Source: Tubulanus polymorphus (taxonomy: Eukaryota; Nemertea; Palaeonemertea; Tubulaniformes; Tubulanidae). From it: 64,000 nt of DNA. The notes under the pieces were generated by a model, which made no database searches, was not told the DNA's origin, and was given only the letters and a program-made list of their open reading frames with translations. Position 1 is the first letter of the stretch. The number at the start of each line of letters is the position of its first letter. The stretch spans positions 9,030,501 through 9,094,500 of the forward strand of contig NC_134031.1 of assembly GCF_964204645.1 (NCBI RefSeq), given 5' to 3'. The translations under genes were made by a program, and so were the position numbers. This document shows, piece by piece, positions 1 to 10,505 of the stretch.

Positions 1-1000
1 CTTCGTCGAATAGGATTGTTGCAGTGGCAGTCTGATTATCGTTCGTGTCAGCTAGTTTCGCCACCAGCGTTTTCAGCAGAACTGGTCCATGCTGAGCCAC
101 GTCATCGGAGCGGTTCTCGGAACAGGTCGAGGCAAAGGACGCATTGACGTTTACGTTTTCGGCATCTGGATTTGATTTCTCGTTTCGACAGAGTAGCATG
201 TGATGTTTTCGGGTGCAGATTTTGCATCTCCATAAAGACGTACATGTGTGAACTTTATGAGTCCTGAAACAGTTGAAACAGCGGTTATCTTTCCGAATAA
301 TCTCTTCACGTTTTTCGCAGGTAGAAACTTTCGTACAATCTACCGGGTTGTGTGTACCTTTGCAGAAGGGGCACTGCCTCGGTCTCTTGAAGCTAGTTCT
401 CGATGGGTGGGTGTTTTTTCTATTTCCTGTTCGAGTGATGAAGGATGCGGTGTGGCTGTACTGATCTTCGGTATACGAGGGTTCAGATAAAGACGAATCA
501 GTCACCCCGGCTTGAAGAGCATCTATTTCCTTTTCTATCGACGTTCTGTCCATTCACTGTCTCCATGTTCGCGAGTGATTTGTGTCCTTAGACTATTCGG
601 TAGTTTTTTCATGATTATAGGAATCAGAAGATCGCCGTAGTATTCCTCCGATTTTCCAAACGAGTTCAGTCCGCGAATATGACTTTCTAATATATCATTA
701 AAACGCCTAATGCTATCTACATTCGATTCTGGCTTTGGTATATCCAAAAGCGCTGTCATTTGAGCGTTTATAACTTTATGATTTTGTCCATACTGTTTGT
801 TAAGAGTTCGAGAGCTTGTTCGTAATTGTTGTTGGACAGTGATAGTCACGTTATCGTTTTGCTGGCTTCGTCTTCGAGTTGAGCTTGAAGATATTGAAAT
901 TTTTGAATTTCCGTGAGCTGGTTGTTGTCATGTACTACAGATTTAAACGCTTCAAAAAAGGTTATCCAATTGATGATATCCCCATTGAATTTGTCCCACG
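1..1000 (-). pseudogene. BEL/Pao retrotransposon gag and start of protease, decayed, cut by window edge
   Basis: Read on the minus strand, this is the gag part of a BEL/Pao LTR retrotransposon. The N-terminal block (about 1000 to 540) has the DUF1759-type pattern WDKFNGDI, then KSVVHDNNQL, QKFQYLQAQL and LLIPIIMKKLP. About 400 to 170 holds three Cys/His clusters typical of BEL gag: CPFCKGTHNPVDC, CFNCFRTHKVHTC and CKICTRKHHMLLC. The reading ends at base 1 with TATATILFDE-like sequence, where the A17-type aspartic protease begins; the rest lies outside the window. A TGA at 846-848 interrupts the frame after the KTIT residues, where the family usually has a glycine codon. A frameshift follows near 790-805, so the copy is inactive. 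No LTR is visible here. Confidence 0.85.
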
Positions 1001-1089
1001 TGTTTCTTATCTGACGTTATATGCTGCACTGAACTTTATTTCACAAGACACTGAGGCATAAACAAGAGTACAAATGGTCATTCAGTTCT

Positions 1090-1596
1090 ATAGATGTGTA
1101 CCTCGGCGTTGCCGACAGCACTACAGAAAATATCATTGACATTGGTGCAAAGTCCGGGAAAAATAGCTTTTTCTCAAATCGGATGGATGACCTTGATATA
1201 CTAATAAGCCATGTGCTCAAACTGCAAATTCAATCAAATTTTATTCTGCAAAAAAATATCAAATCCAATTCAATTTTACTTCATTGTACACGGTTAAACA
1301 GCAAATCCAATTCAATTTTGTTTAATTGGGCATATTTCTGAAAATTCAATTCTATTCCGCATTCAAATCACTAAGGCCAAGGGAAAAGATTTATCTGAGG
1401 TATTTGTTCCTGCCAGCTCGATTCGCTGTCTGTGCTACTTATGAAAGCACGATTGAATTGTGTAAATTGTTAGCCTGGGATTGACTAGTCTATCGAGCTG
1501 GGAATGTATTTGGACAAATTTAACCACAGAAGGCATCATTTGCCATTTTATGAAAAGCTGACAGCCTGGCCATAGTGCCCCTTGGGGCTCTTGTCT
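1090..1596 (+). mobile_element. Helentron-like non-autonomous element, family D copy 1
   Basis: This stretch matches 51510-51943 and parts of 16165-16212, 18670-18760 and 33560-34180. Shared words include CACTACAGAAAATATCATTG, GTCCGGGAAAAATAGC and TTTGCCATTTTATGAAAAGC. Its 3' end is the hairpin GCCCCTTGGGGC followed by TCTTGT, the end type also seen in families C and I. It carries no coding capacity. The 5' limit is approximate because the copies diverge there. Confidence 0.6.
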
Positions 1597-1728
1597 ATGA
1601 TTGTGGTTAGTTTTAAGGTCATTGGTTTTTGTATATGATCAACAGGGGGCATTGAATATTGAAATTGTTATATTGTTGAGCATTTGGTACCTCTCTCAAA
1701 GTGGGCATGGTGTCCCTGGACCCCTAGT
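1596..1728 (+). mobile_element. Helentron-like family A, 3'-terminal fragment
   Basis: This is the tail of the family A element found whole at 7456-8689. It has part of one core unit (CTATGATTGTGGT, TTTTAAGGTCATTGG), then the terminal block with AAGTGGGCATGGTGTCCCTGG and the end CCCCTAGTT. It directly abuts the 3' hairpin of the family D copy. Confidence 0.7.
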
Positions 1729-3481
1729 TTAATTAGGCATAATGGTGCGGTTTCTGATATTTTTTCAATTTCAGGAATCATTTCAAAATTTGTAATTCAC
1801 TTGGAATTCTGGAAGAAAAATTTGCTAGATTTTTGCGGAAATCACATTTTGTCATGCATGGTATCTAGGAAAGGATCAACATAAATTTTTGAGAGCAATC
1901 ATAGGTACAAGGTCTTGGTAGGCCTGCTACAGACAGACTGTTTCTTTGTATCAACAGATAGATAAGATCCCCCTCCAGGTTATAGACACATTTACACATA
2001 GATGGTGAAATGTTTTCATAAGGTTTTCAGAGGTTAGAGGTGATATTGGCTGTCTGACATCAGTTAGCTGGCCGTTACTACTACACAGCTCAGTAAAACT
2101 GAGCTATTATTAGCCATCCTGGAGTTTTTATTTTGATGTCAAGAAAGTACAGTAGACCACGTCGGACACAGGGTTCGGCACAATTTTGCCAACTTAGAAA
2201 AATTCCAAGTTATAGCAAGTCGAATTCTCACTATTTTCCACCAAAAGTCCAAGAATTGATCCCTCAATAATCTACAACCTTATTAAAACAATACAGGACC
2301 GTGGGACTGGAACATCCCGGAACAGCTGACTGAAAGATTGTCAATGGGGAGACAAAATATACAAGCTGGTCAAAAATTATTGAATAATAAAAATGGTCAA
2401 AATGAATAAATAAACAATTTCTTAAAACTAGTTTTTATTTTTATTGAAATGCACGGCTCCATGTATGCTGATAACCATATTAATCTACAAAATGTCGGAT
2501 TATTGTGACAATTTGTTACTATGCAAAAATGAGTGCGGGTGGAAATTTGTGGAAATAATAATGGTGGACTGGTAGAAAATTTATAAAATCTCAAAATTAT
2601 GTTTTCAGCAAATTTTACCTTTAGAAACAAAGTCAAATGCTTTGAAAAATAAGGACAGGACTGTCTTTTTATGATACAATGATATAGGCATATGCTATTA
2701 TGGACACTTATTAAATTTAGGAACTTTTATCCCCATGTCAAATCTCTCGAAAAACCAATGACTGAACTGCCTTTTTATTAGCATCAACTGTGTAGAGGGA
2801 GTAACTTTCTGTTAGCTCTTGGTGGCACAAATTGTAACCAGTCGATATACACAACTGATATTTTGTCATTATGAGGGAAATAGGTATTGGAATTGATATG
2901 GCAAGTTTCATCCATAGGCGCTAAGCTGTTTGGAAGTGCTAGGAGAAAATGTGCAAAACTTCACTGAATTTTTCCCCATTCTACTTATCGATGTTTGACC
3001 TTGTTTCCTGACATCACAGGGAAAGCCCTTCAGAAGGGCATCACTTGGAAATCCCTCTGAAAGGGCTTTCCCAGTGACATCATTATCAAGAACTGTTCTA
3101 CCATGTACTTGTGACTCAAAGGGAAAACCCATTACCATGTATATCATCTAAGTTGAACATGCTTACTACACAATCTACGATGATTTCATCTTCATCAGCT
3201 GTTGATACGTCATTGCAAATCCATGAACAAATCGATTTTTGTGCTCAAAACTAAAATGTACTCAGTTGATCCTACTGGACCCATGGTCCTTTATTATTTT
3301 CGTTATGTTCTTTAAGTTCATAATGCAATATGCGCAATGATTAGGCCAGTGTCCTCTTCTTCCTCTTGGCCAATTATGTCATCATAATATATTACTAATA
3401 TAAACATTGAAAACTTGCCAGTCACCATTTTGGCATAAACATTTTTTCTTCTTTTCTAGAATCCTGATTGTTTATTACTAG
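1729..3481. other. Non-coding intronic or 5' sequence, nothing recognised
   Basis: No coding pattern, RNA gene or in-window repeat was recognised. A short imperfect inverted repeat sits around 3018-3070 (AGGGAAAGCCC / GGGCTTTCCC). The last 30 bases form the pyrimidine-rich acceptor region of the first recognised exon. Confidence 0.4.
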
Positions 3482-3669
3482 GACAGATGCTAAGCTGAGT
3501 TACGTGTCGATTAAGATGAGGTATTTGTCAAATAATAATACATATATGGATGAAACCACTTGTGCGCCATTATGCCAACATCCTTCTTGTTGGTCATCAA
3601 ATCGCAGAATGCAGAAAGGGTTTCCTCGAATGACACAATCCCAAGCTGATTCTGATAGTGAGGAAGAAG
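3482..3669 (+). CDS. Unrecognised host protein, internal exon 1 of 11
   Basis: This is the first recognisable exon of a long plus-strand gene. It follows TTATTACTAG; an upstream AG at 3459 would put a TGA (3465-3467) in frame, so the acceptor at 3480-3481 was chosen. It ends at AAG|GTATGA. It starts on the third base of a codon and ends on a first base, which joins exactly to exon 2. The 62 codons include a Cys/His/Met-rich stretch (TTCAPLCQHPSCW) and end in the acidic run SDSEEE, which resembles a casein kinase 2-type site. No known domain was recognised. Earlier exons, including the start codon, were not found. Confidence 0.6.
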
Positions 3670-3821
3670 GTATGATCGGTCAATAATGAGTTTTATTTGT
3701 TAAGTCGATACAATAAAGGCCTAAGTGAATATAAAGAGTAATTTTTGTGTGGATTTGCAGCATTGTTGTGTGATATTTTGTATCAAACGATTGAAAAAAA
3801 GTGGTATGTTTGTCACCTCAA

Positions 3822-4260
3822 GTTGTTGCTGTTATGGGTCCAAAAATCGAATTTTTGCTAACAAATGAGGTTGTAACTTTGACCCAAAGTCATGTCATCC
3901 ACTATGTTTATGTGCAGCATGTAGCTAAAATCTGGTGTAAATTTCATTAACACGTTCGAGAAATCGACGAATTTGTGGCGATTTAAAAAAAATTCCAAGG
4001 AGCATTTTTGTTTCATAAAATGTCTAGAAGGCTGTTGTACATCGTTAAATTGATGTAAAATAAATGCTCCCAGGGCAGCCAACAAATGTAAGGGCATATT
4101 CGATTATACAATGCAGACAAACTGGTCTGTTAATCTGCTCGAATATTCCTGTGCCATTTTTAGATTCAGCGCAGTTAAATCTATTAGTATAAAACAGAGT
4201 GCTGAATTCGTGTTGACCGCTATCTCCTCCGAGTGTGAAATGATTCACGGGCTAAGGTCT
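3822..4260 (+). mobile_element. Helentron-like family C, partial copy
   Basis: Sequence from GTTATGGGTCCAAAAATCG onwards matches the interior of the complete family C element at 28652-29402, including the words TTTTTGCTAACAAATGAGGT and AAGTCATG. The 5' hairpin and the 3' end are missing. There is no coding content. Confidence 0.6.
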
Positions 4261-5365
4261 GCATTTAGTTGGCTGTTATAACGGCAGCTAAGTTGCAACT
4301 GCTTTTGAAGGCTATTGATGAAGCCTAAATTGGGTAAATTGGCAATTTTATGCCGTTTTTGGGGATTTTAGCGATGTAGTGTGACGTCATCTTGATCTAC
4401 TAACGTAAACAACACGAGCAGAATTGTTTAACATTTGCTGTTGAATTAACAAGTGGGCTTTTTATATATTACTGATTCAACATATAAAATACTCCAATGA
4501 GAAAACTACAAAAGAAGAAATAAAATTGACTTTTCATTTTATGATTTTTCATTTGCTGTGCTGAAAATTGCATGTTGCGGAGTTGTGATGATAGCACCCT
4601 TGTTTTAGTAACATGTGAAGCTCACCAAAATCAACGAAGCCTTTAATCTAGATAAAAGATATTCTGTTAATATAAAAAGATTTGTTAGGAAATATTTGAA
4701 CAAAAATTAATTATGCACACGCTCGGGATTATCTTGACGAAAAAAACGTTTGTATCAATATGCAGATGAATTTTAAACAATTATTATTTATTCGCATTAA
4801 AAACACCATACATGTCGACCAATATTGTGTAGTATATAGTTGAATTTGAACTCTCCATCTCACTGCGGCTGGCTCGCTACGTTCCCGCCTATGCGTGGGA
4901 ACCGTCCTATTGGCCTCGGCGTCTTGTTTGCACTACTGCTTGATGCTATGGTTATATTGAGACGGTTACGCAATAGGGAAGCCACAATCCGCGCCCTCTC
5001 TCGAACGGTGTGGTGAAAGCTGCCTCCCCAATAATACTACGAGGGTAGGTTGACTGTCGCTTCTGTCCGGCGAATAGATACTGCTCACACCTACATAGTG
5101 TTCATGTCAAGCTGTTGCACTGTCACGTAAAAATTAATAGACAATTCATCAAAAAGCCGAACTTGATAAACCTGACCACACAGAAAGAATCTGTTTAGTT
5201 GTAGAATGTTATAAACTTTATCAGCTCATTTCTAAACTGCCGGGTCTGATATAGTAAAATATCATTGATCATGGTTTAAAAAAGTAATGTACAAGGTAGA
5301 TATGTGGGCGGCTGTATCAACTATTACGCTCAACAATGAGTGGAGAGACAAGGTATCAATTTTTT
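4261..5365. other. Non-coding intron sequence, nothing recognised
   Basis: AT-rich sequence without a coding pattern. A GC-richer island at about 4855-5060 contains the imperfect palindrome TTCCCGCC...GGGAA but matches nothing I can name. Confidence 0.35.
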
Positions 5366-6263
5366 AGCCTTAGGTCTTGGCTTTGAATCCTGAAAATTCG
5401 GACAGAGTTTGTATGGAACTAAGAATATTTTCTCATCTCCCAATACAACTAGATTTGATTTCAGCTTCAGCAACAAAAATATGAATATGACATCAGAGAT
5501 GCTTTTGATTTAACAAAACCTTATAATTCATAAGGAGGTTTATAATTTATAATGATTATATGTATTTCATTTCAAAATCTATTAGGCCTACTATAAATGG
5601 TTTACGTATTTACCTTCTCTTCCTTCTCTTCCCAACCAAGTTTGTCATTTAAAATCTAATTACCTATACTTTCATAACATGCATTTCCTTTTATGTCAAG
5701 TATAAGCTGATAGAGCACCTTACTAAACCAATGTATGGTCTAGTATCGTGGATATGATTAACTCCTCCAATTCACTAACAGTGCCCATGTGCACCTTGTT
5801 TAGCCTTAGGTCTTGGCTTTGAATCCTGAAAATCCGGACAGAGTTTGTATGGAACTTAGAATACTTTCTCATCTCCTGATACAGCTAGATTTTTCAGCTT
5901 CAGCAACAAAAATATATATATATATATATATATGACATCTGAGATGCTTTTGATTTAACGAAACCTTATATTTTATTAGGAGGCTCATAATTCATAATGA
6001 TTATATGTATTTCATTTCAAAATCTATAAGGCCTACTTAAGATAGGTTACGTATTTACCTTCTCTTCCTTGTATAAACAACTTTTTGTCATTTGAAATCC
6101 AATTACCTTATACTTTTATAACATGCATTTCCTTTTATGTCAAGTATAAGCTGATAGAGCACCTTACTAAACCAATGTATGGTCTAGTATGGTGGATATG
6201 ATTAACTCAATCAATTCTCTAACTTCTGCGCTGAATCTAACAGTGCCCATGGGCACGTTGTTT
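5366..6263 (+). repeat. Two head-to-tail copies of Helentron-like family H (436 and 462 bp)
   Basis: Unit 1 (5366-5801) and unit 2 (5802-6263) both begin AGCCTTAGGTCTTGGCTTTG. They run in parallel through TGACATC, ATTATATGTATTTCATTTC and AAGCTGATAGAGCACC. Both end in a hairpin followed by a T-rich tail: GTGCCCATGTGCACCTTGTTT in two parts in unit 1 (hairpin, then CTTGTTT), and GTGCCCATGGGCAC then GTTGTTT in unit 2. The second unit starts exactly at the end of the first. Unit 2 also carries a TA dinucleotide tract at 5912-5934. Confidence 0.75.
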
Positions 6264-6299
6264 AGTATTTACTTTCTCATTTCCCATTTATTGTGGTCG

Positions 6300-7035
6300 T
6301 AAATTCCAGGATTTGAAACGATATAATATTGCTTTTATTGCTGTTTGCCGTAACCCGGCCGACCCGACTTCAAAGGTACCGAGTGAAAACTTTTTTTCTG
6401 GGATTCATTGAAATAAATTTTATTTTTGATAAAAACGGCCGACCGACCCACTGCCTACGTATGAGCTACGTATTATATATGTTTGAATTCAAGTGTGCGT
6501 CGTGTGAAAACATGCCTTGTCAATGTGGCCTAATTTACGTTTTCCAGGAAACTGGCAGTGTTCCAATAAGCTGCCATTCATTCTCATAGTGACTATATCA
6601 AAGCTGGTAACGTAAAACCGCGCACATATTCAATGTACTGTTTCATTTTTACGCAGAGATGACGCTCTGGACGAATTTAAAATAATTCTCAAAATCTACG
6701 CTATTAGACAAATTTCCCGTGCACAACGTAGATGATTTTTGCAATATTGTTTCCATGTAAAAAGGTGATAAATTTGTTTTTTTTGCCCAAAAATTTAGCA
6801 AAAAAAAATTTTTCTTACCTACCGACTCATCCTGAAAAGTTGAGTCGGTGTTACGGCAAACAGACAATTATTTTGGGATGCCCTTATTTGAATATTTTTT
6901 TCATATTGTGAAACATATTTTTTTGGAAAATATAAAATAATTTCCCTGCCACGCCTACCTGTACCCTACAAACTTTTGGACGTGGACCGTAACCAAATGT
7001 ATATCTTTGGTCTTATTTGACTACAAAATAATTAC
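6300..7035 (+). mobile_element. Fragment of family B with MITE K inside
   Basis: From TAAATTCCAGGATTTGAAAC to CTTATTTGACTACAAAATAA this matches the second half of family B copy 3 (37170-37995). About 6340-6887 matches MITE K, ending in ACGGCAAACAGACAATTATT and TTGGGATG then CCC. The first K terminus is degraded. No coding capacity is credible; the open frames are chance. Confidence 0.65.
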
Positions 7036-7274
7036 ATGGCTGCTTAATCAATCAACAGTTACTAATTGCCCTCAATTCAGTCAATTACACTAGCAAATCA
7101 ATTAATTTGATATTTTTAAAAATCGAAATATGCAATTTCATGTATACACTATTCCTGATTCTTGATGAAAAAAGCACTGTGTCAGTGGTCGGGGAAGATT
7201 TTGCAAGTGCTATTTCTTTGTCTGCAACTGGTATCTTTAAATCAAACTGGTGTGGTGGGTTTATAAAAATATCA

Positions 7275-8960
7275 AACGAAATTTACCAACCGAATAAATA
7301 ATGGCCAATCCCTATTTTGATATCAATAGAACGGAAACAGTGATAGGGTTTGGGGTTGACAATCGTTTTGTTATCCTTTTTGTACCATTTCACAATAAAA
7401 TTTTTTATAGGCTGCGTAATCGGCATTCACTATAGGTTTCACTTGTCTTTGTATTTTTAGGCCACTTGGGACTTTAGTCCCAGCGGGATATTGCGTTCAC
7501 TTTTCGTCCGTCGTCCGTCCGTCCGTAGAGGGAATCCTGTTATTTTGGGAAGTTTTGAAGACGCAATGTAATGTCTTGATATTTGGTTCATACATGTATC
7601 TACCCTAGACACATCTTCAGCCCAAAAACTGGCCCTGTCACAATCAAGATGGCTGAATGGCAGCCATTGTTGTTCGCCAAAATCAGCACTTTTCCAAATT
7701 TTTTAACTTTTTGAGGGAAATTTTGAAGACGCTTTGATCAATTATCTTGATCTGTCATATGTATTTGAATCCCCCCAGGGCCCATCAGCATAGAAAAATT
7801 GGATCGATCGGACTCAGATGGCCGTCCTATGACCTTTTTAGTGCCCAAAAATGTCAATTATGGCCCAAATTCTGAGTCCTGTAGCTTCCTACTGGTTTGC
7901 CATTTCTCATTGCAATTTGTAATGGGTCTTCTTTGGAAAGGGATGTTTTTTACCTGAGACAGGTATTTTTGATCAGCCAATTATGGGGCATTTGGCGGCC
8001 ATCTTGGCATCATCAGTACTCATTCATAGGTGGGAAAAAGTTTTTCCACATTATATTGATACCTAAGCATATTTTTGTTACAACAATCAATTGGAAGGTT
8101 GTAGCTCATAACATCGTCTATGATTGAGGTGAGTTTTAAGGTCATTGGTTTTTGTATATGGCCACCAGGGGGCGTTGAATAATACAATAACTTAGTATTT
8201 CTATATTATATTTGTACCTACGCATATTTTGTTACCACAATCAATTACAAAGTTGTAGCTCATGACATCGTCTATGATTGTGTTGAGTTTCAAGGACATT
8301 AGTTAGAATAGTAGAATAACTTAGTATTTCCTTATTTGATTGGTACCTAGGGATATTTTGTTACCATGATCAATTGCAGAGTTGTAGTTCATGACATGTT
8401 CTATGATTGGGGTGAGTTTCAAGGTCATTGGGTTTTGCATATGGTCACCAGGGGGCGTTGAATAGTAGAATAAGTTATTATTTCCATATTGAATTGGTAA
8501 CAAGGCATATTTTGTTATCACAATCAATTACAGAATCATAGCTGCTGACATATTCTATGATTGTGGTGAGTTTCAAGGTCATTGGTTTTTGTATATGGTC
8601 ACCAGGGGGTGTTGAATATTGAAATTGTAAGAATGATGAGCATTTGAAACCACTTCCCAAGTGGGCATGGTGTCCCTGGACCCCTAGTTACAATTGTGAC
8701 CAGGTTAAGCGTCCCTTGCCCGTTTTATGCATCGACGATTCATACTGGTTTCCATTTCCAATTTACTGTGGACATCTTTCCACATGGCCGATTTATGACT
8801 TACTTTTGACACAGGAACTCTCCGTGTACAAGAAAAATCAAAAACTGTTTGACATGATTTCATGAAATTGGGCAATCTATGATTCAAGATGGTCGAATTA
8901 TCACCTATTTTTGACATGTGTACGTGATAACTAAAAGATCGTTTGAGAAAATTTCATGAA
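7275..8960 (+). mobile_element. Repeat J copy 1, split by a family A insertion
   Basis: Two pieces (7275-7455 and about 8690-8960) together match repeat J copy 2 at 14284-15360. Shared words are AACGAAATTTACCAACC, GGGTTTGGGGTTGACAATCG, CGGCATTCACTATA, and after the gap AAGCGTCCC and GGCC(G/T)A(C/T)TTATGAC. Copy 2 reads straight through (TTTGTATTGTTGCAATTG) where copy 1 is interrupted, so copy 2 is the empty site. The class of J is unknown. Confidence 0.6.
7456..8689 (+). mobile_element. Helentron-like non-autonomous element, family A, full length
   Basis: The 5' end (TTTTTAGGCCACTTGGGAC) leads into a double hairpin, with inner stem GGGAC/GTCCC and outer AGCCC/GGGCT in the better copies. A CGTCCGTC run, a roughly 500-bp conserved body, four tandem core units of about 130-150 bp (starting near 8053, 8205, 8334 and 8483) and a conserved 3' block follow. 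The 12-mer GCCCACTTGGGA at the 5' end recurs inverted before the 3' hairpin, as a subterminal inverted repeat. The end is the hairpin GGTGTCC/GGACCCC then TAGTT. No target duplication beyond T residues is seen. This fits Helentron-associated (HINE/pearl-like) elements. Confidence 0.65.
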
Positions 8961-9349
8961 ATGTATATTAGGTGTGTATGATAGTATAATGTAAAATGAT
9001 GTTCATGTTTTGAACTTGTTATTGTTACGCTGTCTTCTGTACTGATTGTAGATGCTTCCTCTGTTTCTTCACTGCCCTGGGATTTTGTGATAAAAGCTGC
9101 GTGTATGAGTGTGCATTTTGACACAACTATGTTTATTTTCTACTTGGGTCAATAGCACAGAAATCAGGAACTTGTGTGCGTGAACCGAGCATAGTAAACT
9201 CTGTTGCATGTGGTGAATGACTTTACTGCCATATTGCCAACAGTGATGTGTACGCAACTACTTATTTACACTGTCCCTATATCATCTGGTTATTAGCCCC
9301 ACAATTCATTCCACATCCCAATGGTCCCACATCTGATTAGTTCAACGTC

Positions 9350-10466
9350 TAAATGGTCCCTCAATTTTTGGTTTACCTTTGTCAGCGATATGAAGTTGGC
9401 ATTGAGCCAATTCATGTAAAATCGCAGTACGTTTTTTTATGGGAGCATTTGTTTCATTGGTTCTCGGCTTAAACGACGTATAATCGATGCAATTGAAGAC
9501 ATTGCGAACATCCATCGATGACAAGGTCAACATTGTTAAAATTCTACGAAAAACTTTTTGGTGGGAAAATTCTTAGCTCTCGCGTATAAAATTGCAATGA
9601 CCTCGATTGGAGGGCGTTGTCTCTACGAGAGAATGTGAATGGCTGTTTTTGGGATATACGGGGAATTCCAGCGCAACTAAAATAATTATGGGAAAGCCAT
9701 AGAGTGGCGAACGTATCATTGGACTAGGTGCCGTATGCGTGCGAATTTCAAATGCTCATTGCTGGTGAGAATGTAATTATTATCCGGTATTGTTTCATTT
9801 TAATACCCGGTGATTGATTTGATTGACATTGAAGTGTAAGCGAACATTCACTTACACAAGGCTTCCACGTGCGCGCGGAAATCATTAGATTAGACTTGCA
9901 CACACAAACACACGCGCGTACAGTATACACTACTACATGTATAGTGATACTGTAACGCTGCTTGCTGGCGCGTTTGATATTTCATCAGCAGAAGATGAGC
10001 GCTGTGTTTTCTGTTTGATAGAATTTGTAATAAGTTGTAATTTCTTGTGACCTGAAAATACTAAGCAGCAAACTATAGCTATAGGTCGAGGTCTGAATAT
10101 TGTAGTGGTAAATTCCAGGATTTAAAACGATCTAATACGCCGATTTCTTACTGCACCGGTATTTTAGCTTCCGCGGCCATACATTCAGCCACCCTCTGAT
10201 ATGTGACATCATATGAATTTTATTTGAATATTTTTTCATATTATGAATAATATTTCCTTGAAAATATAAAATAGTTTCCATGCCGCGCCTACCTGTACCC
10301 TACAAAAAGAAAGATAAAATACAATATTTAAACTTTTAAACTTGTAGAACTTTGAAGTCACGAATTAAAAAGATTTTAAAGATTTTTCAAGCAATGCCCT
10401 TACCCCAAACAACCTCTAGCTTTCAAGGTAAACCACACTTTGCCCATGGGCAATTTATTTCATTTG
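9350..10466 (+). mobile_element. Family B DNA-transposon-like repeat, copy 1
   Basis: It starts at TTTTTGGTTTACCTTTGTC and ends at AAGGTAAACCACACTTTGCC then CATGGGCAATTTATTT. TGGTTTACCTT at the start and AAGGTAAACCA near the end form terminal inverted repeats. Other copies are 16716-17807, 36412-38132 and 54067-55478. The roughly 1.1-kb body has no convincing ORF, so it is non-autonomous. The superfamily was not identified. Confidence 0.65.
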
Positions 10467-10470
10467 TGTT

Positions 10471-10505
10471 GCGCCCGAGATATAAAGATCCGTTGATCTC
10501 TTGTT
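10471..10505 (+). mobile_element. Helentron-like family C, isolated 3' terminus
   Basis: GCGCCCGAGATATAAAGATCC and the following GATCTCTTGTT match the last 35 bases of family C (29369-29402): subterminal repeat, hairpin AGATCC/TTGATCT-type, then CTTGTT. It lies between the family B end and the left arm of inverted repeat G. Confidence 0.6.

Noticed and set aside
3460-3481. Alternative acceptor at 3459 for exon 1
   Set aside because: It would include an in-frame TGA at 3465-3467 in the phase required by exon 2.
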